Shown piece after piece: positions 1-8,746 of a DNA stretch of 64,000 nucleotides. The position numbers and the translations under genes were made by a program. Numbering within the stretch: position 1 is the first letter of the stretch; each line of letters opens with the position of its first letter. The DNA lies in assembly GCF_003234115.2 (NCBI RefSeq), contig NZ_CP126251.1:186001-250000 (forward strand), written 5' to 3'. Origin of the DNA: Curtobacterium sp. MCPF17_002 (GTDB lineage Bacteria; Actinomycetota; Actinomycetes; Actinomycetales; Microbacteriaceae). Under the pieces are notes generated by a model. The model had not been told where the DNA came from and did no database searches. It saw only the letters and a program-made list of their open reading frames with translations.

Positions 1-1614
1 GACCAGGTCGTCGAGTTGTTCATCCCCGGCGGCGGCGGCCGGCAGGACGACGGCGACCCGGTCCGCTACGTGTACGAGCACGGCGTGGTCGGCTGGGTGC
101 TGCTCGGCATCGTGGTGCTGCTCGTCGTGCTCATCGGCTTGTTCTACCTGTCGTGGCGGATGCACGAGTTCCGCGTCACCGGCGAGATCGTCGAGGTCCG
201 GTCCGGCGTGCTCTTCCGGACGAACCGCAAGGCGCGGTTGGACCGGATCCAGGGCATCAACATCTCGCGGCCCCTGGTGCCGCGCGTGTTCGGCACCGCG
301 AAGCTCGAGATCGCGCAGGCCGGAAACGACGCGAACGTGCAGCTCGCCTACCTCGGCACGAAGGCCGCGGACGACCTGCGGCAGCGGATCCTCGTGCTCG
401 CGTCCGGCGCGAAGGACGACGAGGTCGGCAGCGGCCCGGCACGGGCGTCGAACGGCCGGCTGCAGGACCGTGTCGACGAGGTGTTCGCGCCCGAGCTCGA
501 CCCCGCCGCCGTGCACGCGACGCGCATCGTGAAGGTGCACCCCGGCCGGCTCATCGCGTCGATGCTGCTCTCCGGCACGACAGTGTTCATCCTGCTCGCC
601 GTCGCGGCCATGATCGTCAGCGTGTCCCTCACCGGCGAGTACGGGATCCTCTTCGGGCTCTTCCCCGCCGTGATCGGTGCCGGCGGCTACTACGTCCGGA
701 AGTTCTCCCGCTCGCTGCAGTACACGATCGCCGAGACCCGGGACGGCATCCGGATCGGCTTCGGGCTCGTGTCCACCTCGAACGAGACGCTGCCGCCCGG
801 GCGCATCCACGCCGTGAGCGTCGCGCAGCCGCTGCTGTGGCGGCCGTTCGGCTGGTGGGACGTGCGGATCAACCGGGCGACGAACGCCGGCAACGGTGCG
901 TCGAACAACCAGCAGGTGTCCTCGATCGTCCTGCCCGTGGGCACCGCGACCGACGTCCGGGACGTGTTGGACATCATCCTCCCCGGCCTCGTCGGCACGG
1001 CGGTGATGGGACCGGCGGCGTCGCAGGAGCAGCTCCGCGAGGGTTCGTCCGAAGCCGTGAACGTCGTCGACGACAGCCTCACCACGACGGGCGACCGCGG
1101 CGGTTTCGTGCACTCCCCGCGGCGTGGTGCCTGGCTCCGGCCGTTCGCCTTCCGCCGCAACGGGTACCGCTTCGTGCCGGGAGCGGTGCTGCTCCGGCTC
1201 GGTGCCGTGTGGCGGTCGCTCGTCATCGTCCCGCTGCCCCGGGTGCAGAGCATCAAGGTCTCGCAGGGCCCGCTCGAGCGGGTGCTGCGGCTCGCCTCGG
1301 TGCACGTGCAGACGGTCCAGGGACCGGTCTCCGCGAGCGTCGGCGCGCTGGACGCGCGGGACGCCCAGCGGCTGTGGGCGGAGACCGCGGAGCGCGCGGT
1401 CGAGGCGGCTGCGGCCGACACGTCCCACCGATGGCGCGAACGGGAGGCCCGGCACCAGCCCGGTACGCACGCGGCGGCCACGCAGGCGGACGCGTCCACC
1501 GCGCCACACGGGTCGGACTGGACCACCCGCGGTCCGGAGACGGCGCCGTCGACCGGCACCGTGCCTCCCGACTCGCCCTGGGGTGCGGTCCCACCACCGG
1601 GACCCGCACGATGA
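1..1614 (+). CDS. PH domain-containing membrane protein (YdbT-like, 5' partial)
   Basis: The frame is open from base 1, so the N-terminus lies outside the window; 537 codons are visible. A strongly hydrophobic segment (about residues 26-47) is followed by a region typical of bacterial PH (bPH_2/YdbT) proteins, with the phrase RLDRIQGINISRPLVPRVFG. A second hydrophobic pair (about residues 183-230) precedes another PH-like stretch, and a third PH-like segment lies near residues 380-450. The C-terminal 80 residues are low-complexity (Thr, Pro, Ala, Arg). bPH_2 proteins are membrane-anchored and usually come as adjacent pairs; their biochemical role is not established. The stop overlaps the next start by four bases (ATGA), which suggests translational coupling. 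Confidence 0.8.
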   Translation, partial: DQVVELFIPGGGGRQDDGDPVRYVYEHGVVGWVLLGIVVLLVVLIGLFYLSWRMHEFRVTGEIVEVRSGVLFRTNRKARLDRIQGINISRPLVPRVFGTAKLEIAQAGNDANVQLAYLGTKAADDLRQRILVLASGAKDDEVGSGPARASNGRLQDRVDEVFAPELDPAAVHATRIVKVHPGRLIASMLLSGTTVFILLAVAAMIVSVSLTGEYGILFGLFPAVIGAGGYYVRKFSRSLQYTIAETRDGIRIGFGLVSTSNETLPPGRIHAVSVAQPLLWRPFGWWDVRINRATNAGNGASNNQQVSSIVLPVGTATDVRDVLDIILPGLVGTAVMGPAASQEQLREGSSEAVNVVDDSLTTTGDRGGFVHSPRRGAWLRPFAFRRNGYRFVPGAVLLRLGAVWRSLVIVPLPRVQSIKVSQGPLERVLRLASVHVQTVQGPVSASVGALDARDAQRLWAETAERAVEAAAADTSHRWREREARHQPGTHAAATQADASTAPHGSDWTTRGPETAPSTGTVPPDSPWGAVPPPGPAR

Positions 1615-2303
1615 GGGCGGGACGGCTGGGCGTCGGCGTGGTCGGCGCCGGACGCGTCGGACCCGTGCTCGGGGCCGCACTGGCGAACGCCGAGCACGCC
1701 GTCGTCGGGGTGACCGCCGTGTCCGCCGAGGGGCGCGACCGCGCCGAGGCCATGCTGCCGGGCGCCCCCGTCCTCGCGACGCCGGACCTCGTCGAGCGGA
1801 GCGAGCTCGTGCTCCTCGCCGTGCCGGACGACCAGCTCGCCGGACTCGTGCAGGGCCTCGCCGACGCGGGGATCTGGCAGCCCGGCCAGCTCGTCGTGCA
1901 CACCAGCCCGGACCACGGCGTCGGGATCCTCGCACCGGCGATGGCTGCCGGCGCCATCCCGCTCGCGATCCACCCGGCGATGGCGTTCACCGGGACGAGC
2001 GTCGACCTGAGCCGCCTCCGAGAGGCGTACTGCGCGGTCACCGCTCCGTCGCCGGTGCTCCCGATCGCACAGGCGCTCGTGGTGGAGATGGGTGCGGAGC
2101 CGTTCGTCGTCAGCGAGCAGGACCGCCCCGCGTACGCCGATGCCGTGCGTGCCGCGGTGAGCTTCTCGACGGCGATCGTCGACCAGTCCGCGGGCACGCT
2201 CGAGGGCATCGGGGTGGAGCACCCCGGGCGGGTCCTCGGGGCGCTCGTGCGGTCGGCCGTCGAGAACGCACTGGCCGCGGTGGACGGGCAGGCGACGCTG
2301 TAG
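1611..2303 (+). CDS. Rossmann-like / DUF2520 domain protein
   Basis: A 230-residue protein starting at an ATG that overlaps the upstream stop. The N-terminus carries a dinucleotide-binding Rossmann motif ([18 protein letters not shown], about residues 6-23). The chain continues as a ProC-like NAD(P)-binding domain, with LLAVPDDQL near residue 70 and IHPAMAFTG near residue 120. The C-terminal half matches the DUF2520 helical domain often fused to such Rossmann domains. The family resembles pyrroline-5-carboxylate reductase and 6-phosphogluconate dehydrogenase folds, but no substrate is known. In many actinobacteria this gene lies between PH-domain genes and panC-lysS; here lysS follows directly and no panC is seen between them. 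Confidence 0.8.
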   Translation: MRAGRLGVGVVGAGRVGPVLGAALANAEHAVVGVTAVSAEGRDRAEAMLPGAPVLATPDLVERSELVLLAVPDDQLAGLVQGLADAGIWQPGQLVVHTSPDHGVGILAPAMAAGAIPLAIHPAMAFTGTSVDLSRLREAYCAVTAPSPVLPIAQALVVEMGAEPFVVSEQDRPAYADAVRAAVSFSTAIVDQSAGTLEGIGVEHPGRVLGALVRSAVENALAAVDGQATL

Positions 2304-2358
2304 CCGGGGCGCGCTGTACGATTTCGGGGACCCCCACGACCATCGGAGCCGCACCAGC

Positions 2359-3861
2359 ATGAGCGAAGAGACCGCCGCAGACGTCCTGTCAGCCGAGGAG
2401 ACCAGCGAGCAGCGCCAGGTCCGGCTCGACAAGCGGGCGAAGCTCCTCGAGTCCGGCATCGAGCCCTACCCGGCCGAGCTCCCGATCACCACGACGATCC
2501 CCGCCGTGCGGGCGCAGTACGCGCACCTCGAGACCGGCGAGGAGACCCAGGACGTCGTGGGCGTCGCCGGCCGCATCGTGTTCTCGCGCAACACCGGCAA
2601 GCTCTGCTTCGCGACCCTGCAGTCCGGCGACGGATCGCGCGTCCAGGCGATGGTGTCCCTCGCCGAGGTGGGCGACGAGTCCCTCGCGCGCTGGAAGGAG
2701 TTCGTCGACCTCGGCGACCACGTGTTCGTGCACGGCCGGGTGATCTCCTCGCGTCGCGGCGAACTGTCGATCATGGTCGACGAGTGGGCCATCGCGGCGA
2801 AGGCGATCCTGCCGCTGCCGAACCTCCACAACGAACTCAACGAGGAGACGCGGGTCCGCCAGCGCTACCTCGACCTCATCGTGCGCGAGGAAGCGCGCGC
2901 CACGGTCCGCGCCCGTGCCGCCGTGATGGCGTCGCTCCGCCAGACGTTCGCCGGCCACGAGTACCTCGAGGTCGAGACCCCGATGCTGCAGACCCAGCAC
3001 GGTGGGGCCTCGGCGCGTCCGTTCGTCACCCACTCGAACGCGTTCGACACCGAGTTGTACCTGCGCATCGCGCCCGAGCTCTTCCTCAAGCGTGCCGTCG
3101 TCGGCGGCATCGACCGGGTGTTCGAGGTGAACCGGAACTTCCGCAACGAGGGCGCCGACTCGACGCACTCGCCCGAGTTCGCGATGCTCGAGGCCTACCA
3201 GGCGTACGGCAACTACGAGCAGATGGCCGACCTCACGCAGGAGCTCGTGCAGAACGCCGCCCGCGCGGTGACCGGCGGTCCCCTGCTCGTGACGCTGACG
3301 GACGGCTCCGAGTACGACCTCGGTGGCGAGTGGCCGCGCATCGACATGTACGGCTCGCTGTCCGAGGCGGCCGGCCGTGAGATCACGCCGTCGACCCCGC
3401 TCGCGGAACTGCAGGAGCTGGCCGCGGCCGAGGGGGTCGAGGTCGCACACGCCACGCACGGCAAGTACGTCGAGGAGCTCTGGGAGCACTTCGTCATCGA
3501 CTCGCTCGACCGTCCGACGTTCGTGATGAACTTCCCGGTCGACACCTCGCCGCTCACCCGCGAGCACCGGACCCGTCCGGGCATCGTCGAGAAGTGGGAC
3601 CTCTACGTCCGCGGCTTCGAACTCGCGACCGCGTACTCGGAGCTCGTCGACCCCGTCGTGCAGCGCGAACGCTTCGTCGACCAGGCGCGGCTCGCGGCCG
3701 GGGGCGATCCGGAGGCGATGCGCGTCGACGAGGAGTTCCTGCGGGCACTCGAGCACGCGATGCCGCCGTCGGGTGGCATGGGCATGGGCATCGACCGCCT
3801 GCTCATGGCGATCACCGGGCTCGGCATCCGCGAGACGATCCTCTTCCCGCTGGTCAAGTAG
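2359..3861 (+). CDS. lysS: lysine--tRNA ligase (class II)
   Basis: A 500-residue protein of normal length for class II LysRS, which charges tRNA-Lys with lysine in the cytoplasm. An OB-fold anticodon-binding domain spans about residues 60-160 ([19 protein letters not shown]). The class II catalytic core follows: motif 1 near residues 200-215 (EVETPMLQ), motif 2 around residues 255-275 ([19 protein letters not shown]), and motif 3 at the C-terminus ([20 protein letters not shown]). A possible -10 box TACGAT lies at 2317-2322, 36 nt before the ATG. I see no strong Shine-Dalgarno sequence. The preceding DUF2520 gene ends 55 bp upstream on the same strand. Confidence 0.97.
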   Translation: MSEETAADVLSAEETSEQRQVRLDKRAKLLESGIEPYPAELPITTTIPAVRAQYAHLETGEETQDVVGVAGRIVFSRNTGKLCFATLQSGDGSRVQAMVSLAEVGDESLARWKEFVDLGDHVFVHGRVISSRRGELSIMVDEWAIAAKAILPLPNLHNELNEETRVRQRYLDLIVREEARATVRARAAVMASLRQTFAGHEYLEVETPMLQTQHGGASARPFVTHSNAFDTELYLRIAPELFLKRAVVGGIDRVFEVNRNFRNEGADSTHSPEFAMLEAYQAYGNYEQMADLTQELVQNAARAVTGGPLLVTLTDGSEYDLGGEWPRIDMYGSLSEAAGREITPSTPLAELQELAAAEGVEVAHATHGKYVEELWEHFVIDSLDRPTFVMNFPVDTSPLTREHRTRPGIVEKWDLYVRGFELATAYSELVDPVVQRERFVDQARLAAGGDPEAMRVDEEFLRALEHAMPPSGGMGMGIDRLLMAITGLGIRETILFPLVK

Positions 3862-3891
3862 CGCGCGGCGGGGGACCCCAGCCGGGCGAGG

Positions 3892-3897
3892 TACGAT
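3892..3897 (+). promoter_or_regulatory. -10 box of a leaderless promoter
   Basis: TACGAT ends six bases before the GTG at 3904. A -10 box needs about seven bases to its start site, so transcription should begin at or next to the start codon. No Shine-Dalgarno sequence is present. Confidence 0.6.
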
Positions 3898-3903
3898 GCT
3901 CCG

Positions 3904-4107
3904 GTGCCGCATGGAGTCGTGACCGGGATCATCTTCGCCCTGACGCCGACCGTCGTCGTCGGCCTCATCTTCTGGTTCGTGATGCGCGCCATCATGCGGG
4001 CTGACCGCACGGAGCGTTCCGCCTACGCCAAGGTCGAGGCCGAGGAGCGCGCCCGGTTCGAGCGCGAGCACGGCGTCCCCGCGCCGGCACCGGCCTCGGC
4101 CGAGTAG
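3904..4107 (+). CDS. small single-pass membrane protein, unknown function
   Basis: A 67-residue protein with one hydrophobic segment (about residues 7-27, GIIFALTPTVVVGLIFWFVM). A short charged amphipathic helix rich in Arg and Glu and an Ala/Pro tail follow. The pattern fits a small integral membrane protein whose C-terminal helix is cytoplasmic. The GTG start is supported by the -10 box six bases upstream (leaderless). It follows lysS on the same strand by 42 bp but has its own promoter. I do not recognise a named family; similar short proteins after lysS are common in Microbacteriaceae (from memory). Confidence 0.65.
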   Translation: MPHGVVTGIIFALTPTVVVGLIFWFVMRAIMRADRTERSAYAKVEAEERARFEREHGVPAPAPASAE

Positions 4108-4181
4108 CGCCACCGGGCGACATCGACGTCTGAGCGTCCGCGCCCCGTCACCGGCCGTTCACCCGGACGACGTGTCCCGGG

Positions 4182-4394
4182 GTGAGCATCGTCGGCATGC
4201 CCACCACACAGATCCTCGCCGGCGGCACGCGCGCCGTCGCCGGCAGCCGGAGCGCCGTCATCACCGCACGGGGCACCGCCTTCACCGGCCGCAGCCTCGT
4301 CGGCGACATCGAGAGCGAGTACGACGAGTTCGACCGCGACGCCGATCTCGAGGTCTCCAAGCGACGCGAGGGGTGGCTCGAACCCTCCTGGTGA
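4182..4394 (+). CDS. hypothetical small protein
   Basis: A possible 70-residue protein with a GTG start; an in-frame ATG at 4197 is an alternative. The N-terminal half is rich in Ala, Gly, Thr and Arg. The C-terminal part is acidic (DIESEYDEFDRDADLE), then basic, and ends in EGWLEPSW. No transmembrane segment or known domain is visible. Codon use has the strong third-position GC of its neighbours, which supports coding. It stands alone between the small membrane protein and the GGGGTAC cluster. I see no clear Shine-Dalgarno sequence. Treat as a tentative gene. Confidence 0.4.
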   Translation: MSIVGMPTTQILAGGTRAVAGSRSAVITARGTAFTGRSLVGDIESEYDEFDRDADLEVSKRREGWLEPSW

Positions 4395-4414
4395 CCCCCA
4401 CCCGTTCGGATTTC

Positions 4415-4667
4415 GGGGTACGACGGCCGGATCGCTCAGATCCCGCCAGCCGTACCCCTTTCTTGTGTCCAGAGGACGCACGATCGTGGGGTACAGCATC
4501 GGAAACGAGCATGAAACATCGATGCAACGCCGGAAACACGGCGTCTTCCCCTTGATCTGCGGCGAGAAGGGGGACCAGACTGGTGGGGAGCTGTACCCCG
4601 TGGGGGACGGTTCCGATGATGAAGCACGGAGATCCCTGGGAATCGATCCGATCGGTTTGTGGGGTAC
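4415..4667. promoter_or_regulatory. cluster of five GGGGTAC heptamers upstream of the sigma factor
   Basis: The 341-bp gap between 4394 and the sigma-factor ATG holds five exact copies of GGGGTAC or its complement: 4415-4421 (+), 4452-4458 (-), 4488-4494 (+), 4593-4599 (-) and 4661-4667 (+). From my rough base composition fewer than 0.1 would be expected in 300 bp. Orientation alternates and successive start spacings are 37, 36, 105 and 68 bp. The likely role is binding of a regulator that controls the sigma gene. The core also resembles the GGGTA -10 element of SigF/SigB-type promoters, but I find no GTTT -35 element at the right distance. Nothing else is recognisable in this gap. Confidence 0.5.
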
Positions 4668-4735
4668 ACCTCACGACCGCTTTACTCGTGAACACCCCAC
4701 CGAGGCCAACACCGTCGAACGCAGGGAGAGTCATC

Positions 4736-5809
4736 ATGACGATCGCGACAGCAGCACCGAAGACGACGACCACTGGCACCACCGCGCGCCGCACCACGAA
4801 GAAGACGGCCGCAGCGAAGACCTCCGTCGCCACGAACGAGACCACCACGCTCGACACCGACGTCGAGGCCGACGAGCAGCTCGCCGGTGTCCGCGGCGCC
4901 TCGGTCGACCAGGTCGGCGACTACCTCCGTCACATCGGCCGCCTCGCCCTCCTCACCGCCGAGGAAGAAGCGCAGATCGCCCGCCGCATCGAGGTCGGCC
5001 TCTTCGCCGAGGAGAAGCTCAACACCGAGAAGGACCTCCCCAAGACCCTGCAGCGTGAACTCCGCTGGCTCGTCCGCGACGGTGAGCGCGCCAAGGAGCG
5101 GATGATCACCTCGAACCTCCGCCTCGTCGTGAGCATCGCGAAGCGGTACTCGCAGCGCGGGCTGCCGTTCATGGACGTCATCCAGGAGGGCAACCTCGGC
5201 CTGGTCCGTGCCGTCGAGAAGTTCGACTTCACGCAGGGCTACAAGTTCTCGACCTACGCCACCTGGTGGATCCGCCAGGCGATCTCGCGTGGTCTCGCCG
5301 ACAAGGCCCGCACGATCCGCATCCCGGTCCACACCGTCGAGCTGATCAACAAGATCTCGCGCACCGAGCGTGACCTGACGGTGGACCTCGGCCGCGCGCC
5401 GATGCCCGACGAGGTCGCTGCCGAGCTGAGCATGAGCGTCGAGGAACTCGTCGACCTCAAGGGCCGTTCGCACGAGCCGGTGTCGATCCACACCGTGGTC
5501 GGCGACTCGGACGACAGCGAGCTGGGCGACTTCATCGAGGACGAGGACGCCGCGAGCCCGAACGAGCTCACCGAGACGACGCTCCTGCACCGCGACATCC
5601 GCTCCATCGTCGCCGAGCTCCCGAGCGACGAGGCGAACGTGATCCGCATGCGCTACGGCCTCGACGACGACAAGCCGATGACGCTCGACGAGATCTCGAA
5701 GATCGTCCACACGACCCGCCAGGCGGTCAGCCGTGTGGAGTCCCGTGCGAAGCTCCGCCTGTTCGCCAAGGCGGTCTCGCAGGACATGCAGCTGTACCTG
5801 ACCGACTGA
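4736..5809 (+). CDS. RNA polymerase sigma-70 family factor (group 1/2, SigB-like)
   Basis: A 357-residue sigma factor. The first 45 residues are a low-complexity Thr/Ala/Lys tail. Region 1.2 follows (DQVGDYLRHIGRLALLTAEEE, about residues 63-83). Region 2 has the core-binding and -10 recognition helices (NLRLVVSIAKRYSQRGLPF, then YKFSTYATWWIRQAI near residue 170). Region 3 has RIPVHTVELINK. Region 4 ends in the helix-turn-helix that reads the -35 element (TLDEISKIVHTTRQAVSRVE, about residues 320-340). It lacks the long N-terminus usual for the principal actinobacterial factor, so a stationary or stress SigB-type role is more likely than rpoD, though not proven. The ATG at 4736 has a GGAGAG Shine-Dalgarno; upstream in-frame starts are not needed. 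Confidence 0.9.
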   Translation: MTIATAAPKTTTTGTTARRTTKKTAAAKTSVATNETTTLDTDVEADEQLAGVRGASVDQVGDYLRHIGRLALLTAEEEAQIARRIEVGLFAEEKLNTEKDLPKTLQRELRWLVRDGERAKERMITSNLRLVVSIAKRYSQRGLPFMDVIQEGNLGLVRAVEKFDFTQGYKFSTYATWWIRQAISRGLADKARTIRIPVHTVELINKISRTERDLTVDLGRAPMPDEVAAELSMSVEELVDLKGRSHEPVSIHTVVGDSDDSELGDFIEDEDAASPNELTETTLLHRDIRSIVAELPSDEANVIRMRYGLDDDKPMTLDEISKIVHTTRQAVSRVESRAKLRLFAKAVSQDMQLYLTD

Positions 5810-5895
5810 GGTCAGAAGGCTTCGGCCGGTGCGTGAGCGCCGGCACGGGGAACCGGGTCGTTCCGTGGGAAGGCGGTCCGGTGGGGTGATGGGAA

Positions 5896-5925
5896 GGCCC
5901 GCTCAGGCATCTGCCTGAGCGGGCC
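5896..5925. terminator. strong hairpin terminator between convergent genes
   Basis: A perfect 14-bp stem (5896-5909 with 5912-5925) and a two-base loop, lying between the sigma gene (+) and the TDT transporter (-). There is no U tract, as is common for high-GC actinobacterial terminators. It can act in both directions. Confidence 0.8.
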
Positions 5926-6010
5926 GTCCACGTCTCCGGGAGCCGTTTCCGGCCGCCGTCGCCGGACGGCGTCGCCGCACGCCGTCTGCGGGCGCGGTCT
6001 CCCGACGCCG

Positions 6011-6982
6011 TCATGCGGCCGGCCGCGCGGGCACCCGTCTGGCGCTCAGCAGCCCGAGGGAGCGGACGGCGATCGTGCCGACGAACAGCGTCGCGACCGC
6101 GACGACGACCCAGGCCAGGACGGTGCCGGTGGCTCCGAGCCCAGTGGCCGTGAGGACCCGCACGCCGTAGGTCGCACTGGCCGCCACCGTGAACGTCATC
6201 GCCCAGAACCCGACGGCGAACCCGGTGCGCAGGTACCTCCGCACGAGGGGGACGTGCGGCAGCAGGAACGCCACCATCGTGCCGACGAGCACCGTGTCCA
6301 CCGTCGACCAGGTGCCGCCGGTGATCGTCCACCAGGCGTTCCCGGCGACGGCCGGTGGTGCGGACAGGATCGCCAGGGTGGGGAAGAGCGGCGGCGGGAG
6401 CGCGGGTCCCGAGGTGAGCCGGGCGAGCAGGACGGCGCCGATGAGCAGCCAGAACAGGATGCCGGCGGCGAAGAACCCGAGCGCGAGTGTCCGGTGGCCG
6501 ATGACCGCGAAGGACTGCGCGGTGAGGAGCGAGGCCGCCACCGTCGGCAGCAGGTACCCGCCGTGCAGCGTGCCCGGTTCCCGTGGTTCGGTGAGCAGCG
6601 ACGCGACGAACCAGGCGCCGAACGCGGTCGAGACGGCGGCGGTGGTCCACACCCCGACGGCACCGACGACCGGCAGCCACCCGGCCAGGTGTGCGCTGAG
6701 CAAGGACCCGACAGCGGGGACGAGCGCCGCGAAGGGCCCGAACACGGGGTGCCGGAGGTCGGCGCGGACGGCGCCGAGGCCGCCCGCGCCGACGAGGTAC
6801 CGCACGATCGTGAGCACCCACACGAGCGCGGCGATGCCCCAGAGCACCTCGCCGACCACCGCGGGGGCGTGGAGTTCGGTGCCGGCCGCGGTCCAGGTAC
6901 CGGCGATGCCGGCCGTCCCGAACGCGATGCCGAAGGTGTTCAGGGCGAGTCTCGGACGGGCCGTGCGGCCGTTGCTGTCCAT
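6011..6982 (-). CDS. TDT / SLAC1-family transporter (TehA-like)
   Basis: A 323-residue, very hydrophobic protein with roughly ten membrane segments, the length and layout of the tellurite-resistance/dicarboxylate transporter (TDT, SLAC1-like) family. Members export or pass small anions such as malate, nitrate or sulfite, but the substrate here cannot be read from sequence. The ATG at 6982 is preceded by a good GAGGAGG Shine-Dalgarno, so I prefer it to a GTG 39 bases further upstream. It lies 48 bp downstream of nadK on the same strand and may be co-transcribed with it. Family assignment rests on overall hydrophobic pattern and phrases such as FAVGFWAMTFTVAASATYG. Confidence 0.65.
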   Translation of the reverse strand: MDSNGRTARPRLALNTFGIAFGTAGIAGTWTAAGTELHAPAVVGEVLWGIAALVWVLTIVRYLVGAGGLGAVRADLRHPVFGPFAALVPAVGSLLSAHLAGWLPVVGAVGVWTTAAVSTAFGAWFVASLLTEPREPGTLHGGYLLPTVAASLLTAQSFAVIGHRTLALGFFAAGILFWLLIGAVLLARLTSGPALPPPLFPTLAILSAPPAVAGNAWWTITGGTWSTVDTVLVGTMVAFLLPHVPLVRRYLRTGFAVGFWAMTFTVAASATYGVRVLTATGLGATGTVLAWVVVAVATLFVGTIAVRSLGLLSARRVPARPAA

Positions 6983-7030
6983 GGGTGCCTCCTCGGGCGT
7001 GTGTCCGAGGAACCAAACCACCCAGGGCGG

Positions 7031-7975
7031 TTATTCCCGGTGCTGCTCCTCGACCTCGCGCCCGAGTTTCTGCCGCAGGTCCTGCGGGATGAGCTCGATG
7101 AGCTGGTCGGGACGCACCGGCAGGTCCAGCAGGCTGAGCTTCACCCGACCGGTCCGTCCGTGCCGCTCGGCGTCGAGCCGCACGACGCTGCCGGCGTCCT
7201 TCCGGAGCCGGACGTCGATCTGCGCCCCGGTGGCGACCTCGCCGACGACGAGTCCGTCGACCTCGAGCGCGGCGCTCCTGGTGCCCTCGGCGATGTCGAA
7301 GCGGTAGCGCTCACGAGCGGCGAGCACCACGGCGCGGTCGATCCCGGCCATCGGTGCGACCGGGGTCACGACGGAGCCGGACAGTGCGGGGGAGAGCACG
7401 GGACCGCCGGCGGCGTAGTTGTACGCGGTGGACCCGGCGGGGGTGGCGGCGACGATGGCGTCCGCGCGGTAGTAGCCGTAGCCGAGTCCGCCGACGCTGA
7501 GGTCCGCCGACACCTGCCCGGCACCGGGCCGTCGCACGATCGTGAGGTCGTTGAACGCGAGGTAGTCCGTGCGGGCGCCGCTCCAGAAGAGGCGGGCCTC
7601 GAGGGCGTGGTGCGGCTCGAGCTGGTACTGCCCGGCGGAGAGGCGTTCGAGTGCTGCTTCGAGCTCGGGTGGCTCGATCTCCACGAGGAACCCGACGTTG
7701 CCGTAGTTGACGCCGAGCACCGGTACCGGCCGCTTCGCCACGAGCCGCATGGCGCCGAGCATCGTGCCGTCGCCACCGAGCGCGACGACGAGGTCGACCT
7801 CTTCGGTGAAGTCCTCGTCCCCGATCACGTCGACGCCCCCACCGATGCGCTGGGCGTCGGCGCGCCGGGCGACGAGTCGCCCCCGCCCGGAGGCATTCCA
7901 GCGCTGCAGGGTGCGGACGGACTCCTGCACGTTCTTGGTCGGGTGGACGACGAGGCCGACGACGGGCTGCTCCAT
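7031..7975 (-). CDS. nadK: NAD kinase
   Basis: A 314-residue ATP-dependent NAD kinase, which phosphorylates NAD to NADP in the cytoplasm. The signature GGDGT motif sits in VDLVVALGGDGTMLGAMR (about residues 62-79), followed by NYGNVGFL near residue 98 and the conserved PAGSTAYN loop near residue 187. Length is normal. The ATG at 7975 lies six bases after a TACGAT -10 box (7987-7982 on the minus strand), so the mRNA is probably leaderless. The gene diverges from the Clp N-domain gene across a 69-bp gap. Confidence 0.95.
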   Translation of the reverse strand: MEQPVVGLVVHPTKNVQESVRTLQRWNASGRGRLVARRADAQRIGGGVDVIGDEDFTEEVDLVVALGGDGTMLGAMRLVAKRPVPVLGVNYGNVGFLVEIEPPELEAALERLSAGQYQLEPHHALEARLFWSGARTDYLAFNDLTIVRRPGAGQVSADLSVGGLGYGYYRADAIVAATPAGSTAYNYAAGGPVLSPALSGSVVTPVAPMAGIDRAVVLAARERYRFDIAEGTRSAALEVDGLVVGEVATGAQIDVRLRKDAGSVVRLDAERHGRTGRVKLSLLDLPVRPDQLIELIPQDLRQKLGREVEEQHRE

Positions 7976-7981
7976 GCCCGA

Positions 7982-7987
7982 ATCGTA
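7982..7987 (-). promoter_or_regulatory. -10 box of leaderless nadK promoter
   Basis: On the minus strand TACGAT is followed by six bases and the nadK ATG. Confidence 0.6.
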
Positions 7988-8044
7988 CCGATCCGTCCCC
8001 GGACGCCCCTGGCCCTCCCGACAGATGTGAGATATTCTGCATGT

Positions 8045-8521
8045 ATGCAGACTGCCTCGCTCTCCGTTCCGGTGCCCACCCTGCGGCACGGCCGCGAGAT
8101 CGTGCTCCTTGCCGAGCAGGAGTCCCGCGAGACCGGTTTCGGGTTCCTCGACGCCGAGCACCTGCTCCTCGCCGCCGTCACCCTCTGCAACGGGATGCCG
8201 CGGTTCCGGCAGGTGCTCGAGACGCACGGCGTCACCCCGGAGCGGGTCCGCGTCGCGAGCAGCGTCTTCGTCGGCGCCCGGACAGCAGCCCCGCACGCCG
8301 CTGACCAGGTCGCCTGCACCCCCGCCGCGGCCCGCGTCCTGGCCCGTGCCGCACGCCTCGCCGGCCCCGCGGGACGCGTCCGACCCCACCACGTGGTCCT
8401 CGCCGTCCTGGACGGCATCGACGACCCGTTCACGGGCGCCGCCCACGACGTCCTCGACCAGCTCGGCGTCGACCCGCGCCGGTTCCGGCGAGCCCTCCGT
8501 CGCGCGGTGCGGCAGGCGTAG
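8045..8521 (+). CDS. Clp N-domain-only protein (Clp_N repeat, no ATPase)
   Basis: A 158-residue protein that resembles the double Clp N-terminal repeat of ClpC/ClpA but has no AAA+ module. The first repeat shows the pattern EIVLLAEQESRETGFGFLDAEHLLLAAV (split over residues 16-44). The second begins near residue 88 (TPAAARVLARAARLA) with HHVVLAVLDG. In ClpC these repeats bind substrates and adaptors such as ClpS or McsB. A free-standing copy just upstream of clpC could act as an adaptor, decoy or regulator of ClpC, or bind its own ligand; this is inference. The ATG at 8045 follows a GATATT box by eight bases. A palindromic terminator separates it from clpC. Confidence 0.75.
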   Translation: MQTASLSVPVPTLRHGREIVLLAEQESRETGFGFLDAEHLLLAAVTLCNGMPRFRQVLETHGVTPERVRVASSVFVGARTAAPHAADQVACTPAAARVLARAARLAGPAGRVRPHHVVLAVLDGIDDPFTGAAHDVLDQLGVDPRRFRRALRRAVRQA

Positions 8522-8543
8522 TCGACGCACCGCGAGACGGGCC

Positions 8544-8577
8544 GGGAGGCGCCGTGCCAGCTGGCACCGCGCCTCCC
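8544..8577. repeat. intergenic palindrome, copy 1 (probable terminator)
   Basis: A 34-nt near-perfect inverted repeat beginning GGGAGGCGC and ending GCGCCTCCC, with the core GTGCCAGCTGGCAC and one C-C mismatch in the stem. It lies 22 bp after the Clp N-domain gene. Nearly the same element recurs at 11283 and 14561. Confidence 0.8.
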
Positions 8578-8746
8578 GTCCGCCGTCCGGTCCGGGCCGC
8601 CTGCCCGCCCGGCGCAGCGAGGTCACGCCCACGGCGAACAGGGGCAGCCACGGGGCGGAGCGCTGGTTATTCTCGATGTACGTGACCGGATTCACACGAG
8701 TCCGGTGCAGCTGTCGGCTCCGTCACAAGGGGCCAAGGGAGAGCAC

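Noticed and set aside
690..2459. Long open frame on the minus strand opposite the PH and DUF2520 genes
   Set aside because: It is a shadow frame of high-GC coding DNA: low-complexity Arg/Ser/Thr/Pro composition and no domain, opposite two clear genes.
4736..5809. Principal sigma factor rpoD
   Set aside because: The protein lacks the long N-terminal region expected of the actinobacterial principal factor, so the name was not used.
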